In this document: in pieces, positions 1 through 6,710 of the stretch
Position numbering within the stretch: position 1 is the stretch's first letter
How the letters are laid out: each line of letters begins with the position of its first letter
Assembly (NCBI GenBank): GCA_041191145.1
Contig: JBEEPK010000027.1
Coordinates: forward strand, 1-20,988
Reading direction: 5' to 3'
DNA: 20,988 nucleotides
DNA from: UBA961 sp041191145
GTDB lineage: Bacteria > Bacteroidota > Ignavibacteria > Kapaibacteriales > UBA961
Notes under the pieces: generated by a model
Database searches by the model: none
What the model saw: the letters and a program-made list of their open reading frames with translations, nothing else
Told to the model about the DNA's origin: nothing
Made by a program: the position numbers and the translations under genes

Positions 1-27
1 CGAGCGAAGCCGAGGGGAAGAATCTCA
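1..27. repeat. Fragment of a dispersed intergenic repeat (REP-like)
   Basis: The first 27 bases contain GAGCGAAGCCGAGGGGAAGA followed by ATCTC. This resembles a short intergenic repeat I recall from many Bacteroidota, Chlorobiota and Chloroflexota genomes, of the type CTGAGCGAAGCGAAGAATCT, usually next to GTCATTC. The left part lies outside the window, so neither a second copy nor a boundary can be seen. It is not part of any open reading frame recognised here. The assignment is from memory of the family and is moderate to weak. Confidence 0.35.
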
Positions 28-65
28 TAAAAAAATCCCTTGCAATACTGTGATTACAAGGGATT
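28..65 (-). terminator. Rho-independent terminator of the tRNA-Met transcript
   Basis: Read on the minus strand, AATCCCTTG (65-57) pairs perfectly with CAAGGGATT (42-34). After one mismatch the stem can continue for three more pairs (ATT/AAT), and a run of seven to eight T follows the stem at 35-28. The hairpin starts five bases after the tRNA discriminator base, as expected for a monocistronic tRNA transcript. Confidence 0.8.
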
Positions 66-70
66 ATATG

Positions 71-144
<74 letters not shown>

Positions 145-179
145 ACTCTCATCATTCTTTCGAATGAAATTCAAGACTG

Positions 180-187
180 CAAAAATA
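180..187 (-). promoter_or_regulatory. Candidate -7 promoter element (TATTTTTG) of tRNA-Met
   Basis: On the minus strand the octamer TATTTTTG matches the Bacteroidota -7 consensus TAnnTTTG and lies 36 bases upstream of the tRNA 5' end. No good TTG is present at the -33 spacing, only a T-rich stretch. The octamer recurs upstream of other genes in this window (2702-2709, 11179-11186, 20485-20492), which raises confidence somewhat. Confidence 0.35.
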
Positions 188-216
188 CGATAATTCCGTT
201 TCGAGAAAAACACTTT

Positions 217-846
217 TTATTTGAGGCCTTCAATTTCATCTCGAAGCTTGGCTGCCTTTTCATAATCTTCATCTTTAATTGCTTGTTCGAGTTCAGATTC
301 GAGTCTTTCTTTTTTGCTCATGGAAGGTTGGCGTTTTTTCTGAGCACCATCTTTGAGGAAAAAATCGATTTCTTCTTCTTCAGTATCTTCTATGTCCGGT
401 TCATCAGAATCATCTTCCTCGTCATCTTTTCCTTCATATTCTTCGAGTGAGAAACCTGCAAGATCCAAAAGGGAAGAAGCGATATACATCGGAGCTTCAA
501 AGCGCAAAGCGATAGCTATTGCATCGCTTGGCCGAGCATCGACGACTGATTCAATCCCATAAAAATGAAGGGAAGCATAGAATGTACTGTCTTTCATCTC
601 ATGGATGAAAATCTCGGTCACCTTTGTATCGAATGTTTCAATGATAGACTTTATCAGATCATGTGTCATTGGCCTGCTTGTATGGACGCCTTCCATTTCA
701 TAGGCAATTGCCCCTGCCTCGGGCGCACCAATCACTATGGGTAATCTACGATCTCCATCTACTTCTTTCAAAATCAAAGCATAGGATCCATTGCTTGTCG
801 GACTTTGGGACAAACCCAAGACCTCGACTTGTATTTTATCATTCAT
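217..846 (-). CDS. Bifunctional nuclease (DUF151) family protein with C-terminal UvrB/UvrC motif
   Basis: The 209-residue protein begins MNDKIQVEVLGLSQSPTSNG. The DUF151/BFN domain spans about residues 3-130, with conserved-looking segments LPIVIGAPEAGAIAYEMEG, RPMTHDLI and VDARPSDAIAIALRF. A strongly acidic linker (about 135-165, rich in D and E) follows, then a C-terminal UVR motif (about 176-209) containing LEQAIKDEDYEKAAKLRDEI. DUF151 proteins are widespread; some plant and bacterial members are reported to have nuclease activity, and in bacteria the cellular role is poorly defined. UVR motifs mediate protein contacts in UvrB, UvrC and McsA. The reading frame stays open to an ATG at 903, but that start falls inside the etfA terminator stem, so the start at 846 is preferred. 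There is no strong Shine-Dalgarno site. The protein is cytoplasmic. Confidence 0.9.
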   Translation of the reverse strand: MNDKIQVEVLGLSQSPTSNGSYALILKEVDGDRRLPIVIGAPEAGAIAYEMEGVHTSRPMTHDLIKSIIETFDTKVTEIFIHEMKDSTFYASLHFYGIESVVDARPSDAIAIALRFEAPMYIASSLLDLAGFSLEEYEGKDDEEDDSDEPDIEDTEEEEIDFFLKDGAQKKRQPSMSKKERLESELEQAIKDEDYEKAAKLRDEIEGLK

Positions 847-877
847 TGTTTCATTCCGAATTATATGACCCCAAGAC

Positions 878-903
878 AAAAATGGCCGTATCAACACGGC
901 CAT
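878..903 (-). terminator. Rho-independent terminator of etfBA
   Basis: On the minus strand ATGGCCGT (903-896) and ACGGCCAT (889-882) form a perfect 8-bp GC-rich stem around a six-base loop, followed by a T run (882-878). It begins 23 bases after the etfA stop codon. It also shows that the in-frame ATG at 903 is not the start of the downstream DUF151 gene. Confidence 0.85.
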
Positions 904-926
904 GCAATACTATGATTTTTTCCGCA

Positions 927-1898
927 TCATGAATGCAACATCGCTTTCAACTTTGCATCAAGAACAGGTAATACTTCAAATGCATCACCAACGATGCCAT
1001 AATCGGCAACTTTGAAAATCGGTGCATCCTTGTCTTTATTAATAGCAAGTATGAATTTTGATGAACTCATACCAGCCAAATGTTGAACAGCACCCGAAAT
1101 ACCGCAAGCTACATAGAGAGAAGGAGATACGGTTTTTCCGGTTTGACCGACTTGCTCGCCATGTGGTCTCCAGCCGGCATCAACAACTGCACGGGAAGCA
1201 CCTACTGCCGCTCCCAATGTAGAGGCCAATTGTTCGATGAGTGGAAAATGTTCCGGACCTTTCATGCCTCTTCCACCTGATACGATAATATCCGCCTCAG
1301 CAACATCCAATCTGCCTTCATTCTTCACAATGGATGTCACTTTCACACCTACATGCTTTGCTTCCAAATTAGGTGCAAAGGAACTGATGCTTGCACTTGC
1401 TGAGCCTTCTTGTTTTGCTGTGAACACATTTGGTCTGAGAGCAATGATTGCATGAGAAGATATCGACTGCACAGTGATATGTGCCTTACCTGCATAGACA
1501 GGTCTTGTAGCTTTTACAATGCCACCTTCATTCGCAATTGCAATGCAATCAGGGAGAATTCCTGCTTTAAGTTTTACGCTCAAGCGCGGAGCAATCTCTT
1601 TACCAGATGCATTTCCGGAAATGATGATTGTATCTGCTGACACAGATTGCGCATATTGAGCAAGCGCTTCAGCTGTAGCAGTGGATGAATAGGTCGAAAG
1701 TAGATCATGATTGGCGAGGACAACGGATTGCACTCCATAGTTTCCTGCTGTTGCAAGTGCCTGTTCACTGCCATGTACGGCAAAAGCAGTGATTTGTGCA
1801 TCACCAGCGATGGAGCGCGCGGCTGTCAATGCTTCATAGGAAGTTCTTTTCAGTGAACTTGCATCTTTTGGTTCGATATAAACGATGATATGTTTCAT
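927..1898 (-). CDS. etfA: Electron transfer flavoprotein, alpha subunit
   Basis: The 323-residue protein has the two-domain EtfA layout. The N-terminal alpha/beta domain covers about residues 1-195. The C-terminal FAD-binding domain (about 203-320) begins with ADIIVSGGRGMKGPEHF and carries VDAGWRPHGEQVGQTGKTV (239-257) and the EtfA signature LYVACGISGAVQHLAGM (261-277). With EtfB it forms a soluble FAD heterodimer that passes electrons from acyl-CoA or other dehydrogenases to the quinone pool through ETF-quinone oxidoreductase. Neither partner enzyme is in the window. The start ATG at 1898 lies 21 bases after the etfB stop codon, with GGAAG about ten bases upstream of it, so the two genes are cotranscribed. 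Length is normal for the family. Whether this is a conventional or a bifurcating ETF was not resolved. Confidence 0.96.
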   Translation of the reverse strand: MKHIIVYIEPKDASSLKRTSYEALTAARSIAGDAQITAFAVHGSEQALATAGNYGVQSVVLANHDLLSTYSSTATAEALAQYAQSVSADTIIISGNASGKEIAPRLSVKLKAGILPDCIAIANEGGIVKATRPVYAGKAHITVQSISSHAIIALRPNVFTAKQEGSASASISSFAPNLEAKHVGVKVTSIVKNEGRLDVAEADIIVSGGRGMKGPEHFPLIEQLASTLGAAVGASRAVVDAGWRPHGEQVGQTGKTVSPSLYVACGISGAVQHLAGMSSSKFILAINKDKDAPIFKVADYGIVGDAFEVLPVLDAKLKAMLHS

Positions 1899-1919
1899 GA
1901 GTGAAATCTTCCGGATTAA

Positions 1920-2666
1920 TTAAATAACTTTTGCCTGTTCATGGAGTGCAGTGACTACAGATGCAATTTCAGCTTCAGAATCACCAACTATCATTCCAAC
2001 TCTTTTCGAGGATGGAAGTGCCATGGATGTCAAAGACACCAATGCAGAACCATGACATGATGCAATCTCTTCAATCGGCTTGCTCTTTGCTTTCATGATA
2101 TCCGGCAATTTTGGATAGCGAGGGTCATTCAAGCCTTTTTGCGCACTAATGACGCAAGGAACTGAGCATGTCAACACTTCTTTTCCACCTTCGATGTCTC
2201 GCTCTGCAGTAATTGCATTATTCTCGATATTCCAAGATGATACGACGGAAATCGATGGAAGATCAAGCATTTCCGCAACCATTGGCGCCATCCCGGAAGA
2301 GTCAAAATCAATGGATTGTCTTCCAAAAATCACCAAATCGGGCGAAATAGATTTGGCATAACCGGCAATATTTTCTGCCACATTATACGAATCAAGAATA
2401 TCGTCAGTTTTTACGATGCCGGCTTTGTCAACACCCATTGCAAGAGCTGTTCTAAGAATCTCTTTCGAGGTTTCAGGTCCAATAGTCAAGGCCGTTACTG
2501 TGCCTCCAAATCGCTCTCTCAAGCGAAGACCCTCTTCAATTGCAAATTCATCATAGGGATTCAAAATGAACTTGACGCCGGTCTTTTCAATGGATTTGCC
2601 ATCGCCGGATACTTGGATTTTGGCTGTGGTATCGGGTACCTGTGAAATACACACAAGGATATTCAT
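1920..2666 (-). CDS. etfB: Electron transfer flavoprotein, beta subunit
   Basis: The 248-residue protein begins MNILVCISQVPDTTAKI and continues with the EtfB-typical segments ILNPYDEFAIEEGLRLRERF (about 35-54), ALTIGPETSKEILRTALAMG and DLVIFGRQSIDFDSSGMAP. Near the C-terminus it has AQKGLNDPRYPKLPDIMKAK, the classic EtfB region close to the AMP site. In the ETF heterodimer this subunit holds a structural AMP (or a second FAD in bifurcating types) and docks the partner dehydrogenase. It is the first gene of the etfB-etfA pair, with a candidate TAnnTTTG promoter 36 bases upstream of the start codon. It is cytoplasmic. No truncation or unusual feature was seen. Confidence 0.96.
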   Translation of the reverse strand: MNILVCISQVPDTTAKIQVSGDGKSIEKTGVKFILNPYDEFAIEEGLRLRERFGGTVTALTIGPETSKEILRTALAMGVDKAGIVKTDDILDSYNVAENIAGYAKSISPDLVIFGRQSIDFDSSGMAPMVAEMLDLPSISVVSSWNIENNAITAERDIEGGKEVLTCSVPCVISAQKGLNDPRYPKLPDIMKAKSKPIEEIASCHGSALVSLTSMALPSSKRVGMIVGDSEAEIASVVTALHEQAKVI

Positions 2667-2701
2667 GGAGTGACTCCGTGTTTTTGATGGTGATCAGTTT
2701 G

Positions 2702-2709
2702 CAAAATTA
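2702..2709 (-). promoter_or_regulatory. Candidate -7 promoter element (TAATTTTG) of etfBA
   Basis: On the minus strand the octamer TAATTTTG matches TAnnTTTG and ends 36 bases before the etfB start codon, a normal distance for a Bacteroidota promoter. About 20 bases further upstream there is only a TTTTC stretch instead of a clear TTTG, so the -33 element is weak. The whole etfB/OmpA-gene spacer is only 84 bases long. Confidence 0.4.
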
Positions 2710-2750
2710 GGGAATTTCAAGGATTGAAAATCAGTGAATTTTCCACGCTT

Positions 2751-4511
2751 TTAGCGGATTATCTTGAATAACTCGACTCTTCGACAGCGTTTATTGAATG
2801 TGTCGGCATCTTCAGATAACCTTTTCTTTGGTAATGCCTCTTCACCTTTTGATTCAGATTTGAGCATTCCTACCGGAACCCCTAGTTTGACCAATTGCTT
2901 GACAATGAAATCAGCTCTTCTTTGTCCCAATTTCATATTGTATTCATTGCTTCCGATCTCATCTGTATGCCCAACAATAGCCAAAGAACCAATATTCTGC
3001 TGAAATCGTTGGAGATTTTGAGCAACTTTGAGAATTGCCTGCTGATATCCGACGGTTGTTTCATTGCCATTCGAATCTAATACAAATGGATATGGATCTT
3101 TAAACTCATTGGTTGGGAAATTTATTCGAAGAGCAATTGACTTTGGTAATTTCAAAGGATCTGCAATTACTGCATTGGAATCCGACATAGAAAACGTGTA
3201 AATCATAGCATTTTCAAAGAGTTCATCTGATTCAGCAGAAATTCTGACCGGTCTATTGGTAGCAACTTTAACGGTATATCTACCGGCTGTATCTGTCATT
3301 TGCTGATCAATGATTTCATTTTCAGGGTATAATGTGGTGGTCACTTCGGCATTCTTCACCGGTTTCTTATTCTCTTCATCTAATACTCTACCTTCGATTG
3401 TGATAATTGTTTTTGGGTCCAATTTATCAGCTCTTTTGAGTGTGGGAGATGTCATTTGCCATTTTACAATAGGTGTCTGTATCACAGTATCAAATTGATA
3501 AGCAGGATGATAGACAAAGATATCAAAGGAAAAATCATCTGACGGGGATGATTGATTGGAACTATAATAGAGCAAAGTATCTATACGATTGCTTGGGGAT
3601 GATGGAAACAATTCATCATAAATGGTATTGATCGGTGCGCCAATGTTTAATGGCTGTTCAAATGCCATCGCGAGAGCGAGTGAATCTCTACTTTTCACTG
3701 CATTCTTTACGGTTTCTGGATCAAACATGGAAGAAAATATATCATAACCGCCAAGATTTGCATGACCTGATGAAGAAAAGAGAACAACATTGCCTTGTTT
3801 TGTAATAAAAGGACTCAATTCATCGCATCGTGAATTGAGGATATGTCCGCAATTCATTGGTTCGCTCCATGCATTGCCATCTTTTGCAGATACATACATG
3901 TCCGTACCTTTTGTGGATCCGATTCGATCGCTTACAAAAAACAGCAATGTTCCATCTGGTGAAAGGGCGGGATGCGATTCCCAGGACAAAAGGGAAGAAA
4001 CTTCAATGTTGTTTAGGGGTTTGACGATATCTTTTGCAAGTTCAGAGACAATGATATCCGCATCTCCAGGATATGCATTGGCTGATACTCTAGCGGCAAT
4101 TGCTTTCTTTGAATCTCCAGTCACAAAACCAAGTGAGCCATTTTCCTCCATTTCTGGGGTATATATCTCCGAAACAGACTTCTCATTAAAGAATCGAATG
4201 GACCTCAGAATCTGACTTCCACCGGCAGAAGCAGTATTCCAAATAGTCGAATCCATGAGAAATGAGATATTCCATTCATCGATCACGGGAGAATTCAAGC
4301 CGTCAACTGAGTGTATCCTCATAAATCGTTCTTTTCCCTGAGATGCGGTATCCAACACAGGACCAGTGAAGCGTTTGGGATAACAATCTTGTGATGGAGG
4401 TGGAGGACAAATCGGTTCTTTGAATAAAGAACGGGGGCGCAGCACAGTGCAAGAAGACAGCAATGCCACGAGTGGAAACATAAGTATCAGTATGCGAAAT
4501 AGATATGTCAT
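2751..4511 (-). CDS. OmpA/PD40 lipoprotein, PorE-like (candidate T9SS-associated)
   Basis: The 586-residue protein has a lipoprotein signal peptide, with lipobox LLSSC and Cys21 as the lipidation site. A beta-propeller of the PD40/WD40-like type spans about residues 170-335, with blades such as SHPALSPDGTLLFFVSDR (179-196) and DELSPFITKQGNVVLFSS. A carboxypeptidase-regulatory-like domain covers about 369-425 (ITIEGRVLDEENKKPVKNAE). The C-terminal OmpA domain covers about 460-586 with GHTDEIGSNEYNMKLGQRRA (514-533). Asp517 and Arg532 have the spacing of the peptidoglycan-binding pair in OmpA/Pal proteins. This order matches PorE of Porphyromonas gingivalis, which anchors the type IX secretion machinery to peptidoglycan, but PorE also has N-terminal TPR repeats that are missing here. 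It is probably an outer-membrane lipoprotein facing the periplasm. The T9SS role is inference; a general envelope-anchoring role is the alternative. It is monocistronic by appearance and divergent from ligA. Confidence 0.87.
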   Translation of the reverse strand: MTYLFRILILMFPLVALLSSCTVLRPRSLFKEPICPPPPSQDCYPKRFTGPVLDTASQGKERFMRIHSVDGLNSPVIDEWNISFLMDSTIWNTASAGGSQILRSIRFFNEKSVSEIYTPEMEENGSLGFVTGDSKKAIAARVSANAYPGDADIIVSELAKDIVKPLNNIEVSSLLSWESHPALSPDGTLLFFVSDRIGSTKGTDMYVSAKDGNAWSEPMNCGHILNSRCDELSPFITKQGNVVLFSSSGHANLGGYDIFSSMFDPETVKNAVKSRDSLALAMAFEQPLNIGAPINTIYDELFPSSPSNRIDTLLYYSSNQSSPSDDFSFDIFVYHPAYQFDTVIQTPIVKWQMTSPTLKRADKLDPKTIITIEGRVLDEENKKPVKNAEVTTTLYPENEIIDQQMTDTAGRYTVKVATNRPVRISAESDELFENAMIYTFSMSDSNAVIADPLKLPKSIALRINFPTNEFKDPYPFVLDSNGNETTVGYQQAILKVAQNLQRFQQNIGSLAIVGHTDEIGSNEYNMKLGQRRADFIVKQLVKLGVPVGMLKSESKGEEALPKKRLSEDADTFNKRCRRVELFKIIR

Positions 4512-4619
4512 ATCGCAAATTACAAATTCAATGTGATTGTGATCATTCCGGGGATATGATTGTCCCTATGAATGAAAGAGGTATTTTGCACTTCAATGTC
4601 AATTCCTTCATTTGGATTC

Positions 4620-6710
4620 ATGAGTCAATTCGACATATTTTCTGCCGATTCATCTGAACAATCGCCCTCAAAGCGAGCCGAAGAATTGCGCGCGATCATC
4701 AATTCAGCCGATCATGCCTATTATGTAGAAGCTCATCCAATCATGAGTGATAGGGATTATGATGCGATGTTTAGAGAATTGCAAGACTTGGAACAACATG
4801 ATCCAACACTCCTCACACCTGATTCCCCAACGCAAAGAATAGGCGGCTCTCAACTCAAAGAGTTTGCTCAAGTGATGCATAAAAAACCAATGCTATCGCT
4901 TGCAAACACATATTCTGAAGTGGAAGTTCGTGATTTTGATGAAAGAGTGACGCAAGGACTCGATAATCCACATCACCCATTTGTATGTGAATTGAAAGTT
5001 GATGGCGTTGCAATAAGTCTCCATTATCGTAATGGTGTATTGGAAAGAGCCGTAACACGTGGGGATGGCGAAATTGGTGATGATGTAACGGCAAATATCA
5101 AAACCATAAAAGAATTACCCCTCAAGATTCAGCATATTCCATTTGAAGAATTGAATCAAGAAATGGAGATCAGAGGGGAAGTCTATATGGAAAATGCCGC
5201 ATTTTTGGCATTGAATCAAGCCAGAGAAGAAGCCGGAGAGAAGACCTATGCAAATCCAAGAAATCTCACTGCAGGTACCCTAAAACAGCTCAATTCAAAA
5301 GAAGTTGCAAAAAGACCACTCAAAATTGTCTGTTATTATCTTGATGGAAATACAGATAAGACCAATGTATCTCATGCAGAAAATCTTACCCATCTAAAAA
5401 CAATGGGTTTTCCTACCAGCCAATATAGCCAGAAAGTGGATGATATCAATGCTGTGACTACATTCTTGAAGGAATGGGAATATCAGAGAGATCAACTTCC
5501 ATTCGGCATCGATGGCATTGTTATCAAAGTCGATTCCATTGCTCAGCAACGCATTCTTGGAACCGTTGCAAGAGCCCCAAAATGGGCAATCGCATATAAG
5601 TATGAAGCTTTAAAAGCCGAAACTATCCTTCGAGATATCACATTTCAGGTTGGAAGAACAGGAGTTGTGACTCCCGTAGCCGAACTTCAGCCAGTATTGT
5701 TGGCGGGAAGCACAATCAGCAGAGCAACTTTGCACAATGAAGATTTTATCCTTGGTTTGGATATTAGAATAGGTGATACCGTCATTGTTGAAAAAGGTGG
5801 CGATGTCATTCCTAAAATCACTGGATTTATTGCATCGAAAAGACATCCGGATGCTTCGAAATTTAGCTTCCCTCATAGTTGTCCTTGTCCTATCAATTCT
5901 GAATTGCATCATCCCGAAGGAGAAGTGCAATATCTCTGTATGCATCCGGAATGTCCATGGCAGATCCGTCGCAGACTTGAACATTTCGCTTCCAGAGATG
6001 CCATGAATATTGAAGGATTGGGAGAAAAAGTGATTGATCAATTTGTGGAATTGGGTCTTTTACATTCCATTGCAGACATTTATTCTCTTCAGGAAAAAAA
6101 AGACAGCATTCTATCCCTCGATCGATGGGGAATAAAAAGCGTTGAAAAATTATTGGAATCCATCGAGCAAAGCAAAATACAACCATTCCGAAAAGTGTTA
6201 TTTGCCCTTGGCATTCGACATGTCGGAGAAGGAATGTCAAAGACTCTTGCTCAACATTTCGGTTCAATTGAAGCTTTGCAAAATGCGGATCTGAATCAAT
6301 TAATGGAAATCAAAGAAGTGGGTAATTCCATTGCAGATTCCCTCATTGAATTTTTCAAAGATGAACATGAAATGACAATGCTCAATGCATTGAAGGTTGC
6401 AGGACTTCAAATGAGCATTGACCCATCTGAAATGGAATTAAGAACCGATGAATTTTCTGGTTATAGTATTGTTCTAACTGGCGAACTCTCTGCTTTGACA
6501 AGAAAAGAAGCTTCGGAAGAAATAGAAAAAAGAGGCGGTAAAGTCACCGGATCGGTTAGTAAAAAAACAACATGTCTTATTGCCGGTGAACAAGCAGGAT
6601 CCAAACTGGACAAAGCACGCGAATTGCATATTCCTATTCTCACTGAGCAAGATTTTTTATCAGTGATACAAGGAACATTACCATTGACTTCATTTTTAGG
6701 TTTACCATGA
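4620..6710 (+). CDS. ligA: NAD-dependent DNA ligase LigA
   Basis: The protein has all the LigA modules. The Ia/adenylation domain has YYVEAHPIMSDRDYDAMFREL near the N-terminus and the nucleotidyl-lysine motif ELKVDGVA, with the catalytic lysine at residue 126 counted from this start. It also has RGEVYM and IDGIVIKVD. An OB fold (QVGRTGVVTPVAEL), a zinc finger, helix-hairpin-helix repeats (FALGIRHVGEGMSKTLAQHF) and a C-terminal BRCT domain (YSIVLTGELSALTRKEASEE) follow. It seals nicks in replication and repair using NAD. In-frame ATGs also occur at 4572 and 4596; 4620 is chosen because the extra residues resemble no part of LigA and a weak promoter-like pair (TTGTCC at 4559, TATTTT at 4583) would place transcription start near 4595. 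The first zinc ligand pair is CPC, not the usual CxxC. The stop codon overlaps the next gene by four bases. Confidence 0.96.
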   Translation: MSQFDIFSADSSEQSPSKRAEELRAIINSADHAYYVEAHPIMSDRDYDAMFRELQDLEQHDPTLLTPDSPTQRIGGSQLKEFAQVMHKKPMLSLANTYSEVEVRDFDERVTQGLDNPHHPFVCELKVDGVAISLHYRNGVLERAVTRGDGEIGDDVTANIKTIKELPLKIQHIPFEELNQEMEIRGEVYMENAAFLALNQAREEAGEKTYANPRNLTAGTLKQLNSKEVAKRPLKIVCYYLDGNTDKTNVSHAENLTHLKTMGFPTSQYSQKVDDINAVTTFLKEWEYQRDQLPFGIDGIVIKVDSIAQQRILGTVARAPKWAIAYKYEALKAETILRDITFQVGRTGVVTPVAELQPVLLAGSTISRATLHNEDFILGLDIRIGDTVIVEKGGDVIPKITGFIASKRHPDASKFSFPHSCPCPINSELHHPEGEVQYLCMHPECPWQIRRRLEHFASRDAMNIEGLGEKVIDQFVELGLLHSIADIYSLQEKKDSILSLDRWGIKSVEKLLESIEQSKIQPFRKVLFALGIRHVGEGMSKTLAQHFGSIEALQNADLNQLMEIKEVGNSIADSLIEFFKDEHEMTMLNALKVAGLQMSIDPSEMELRTDEFSGYSIVLTGELSALTRKEASEEIEKRGGKVTGSVSKKTTCLIAGEQAGSKLDKARELHIPILTEQDFLSVIQGTLPLTSFLGLP

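Noticed and set aside
152..167. 6-bp hairpin TCATTC-TTTC-GAATGA between the DUF151 gene and the tRNA
   Set aside because: No T run, so not a convincing terminator; at most a minor leader structure of the tRNA transcript.
353..562. Ser-rich open frame on the plus strand
   Set aside because: It is the antisense reading of the acidic Asp/Glu linker of the DUF151 protein; low complexity, no start signal, no family.
2726..2743. Possible terminator of the OmpA-family gene (GAAAAT / ATTTTC)
   Set aside because: An AT-only 6-bp stem without a following T run on the minus strand; too weak to call, and it lies in the etfB promoter region.
4559..4588. TTGTCC-N18-TATTTT as a ligA promoter
   Set aside because: Four of six matches in each box is what AT-rich DNA gives by chance; used only as weak support for the ligA start and not listed as a feature.
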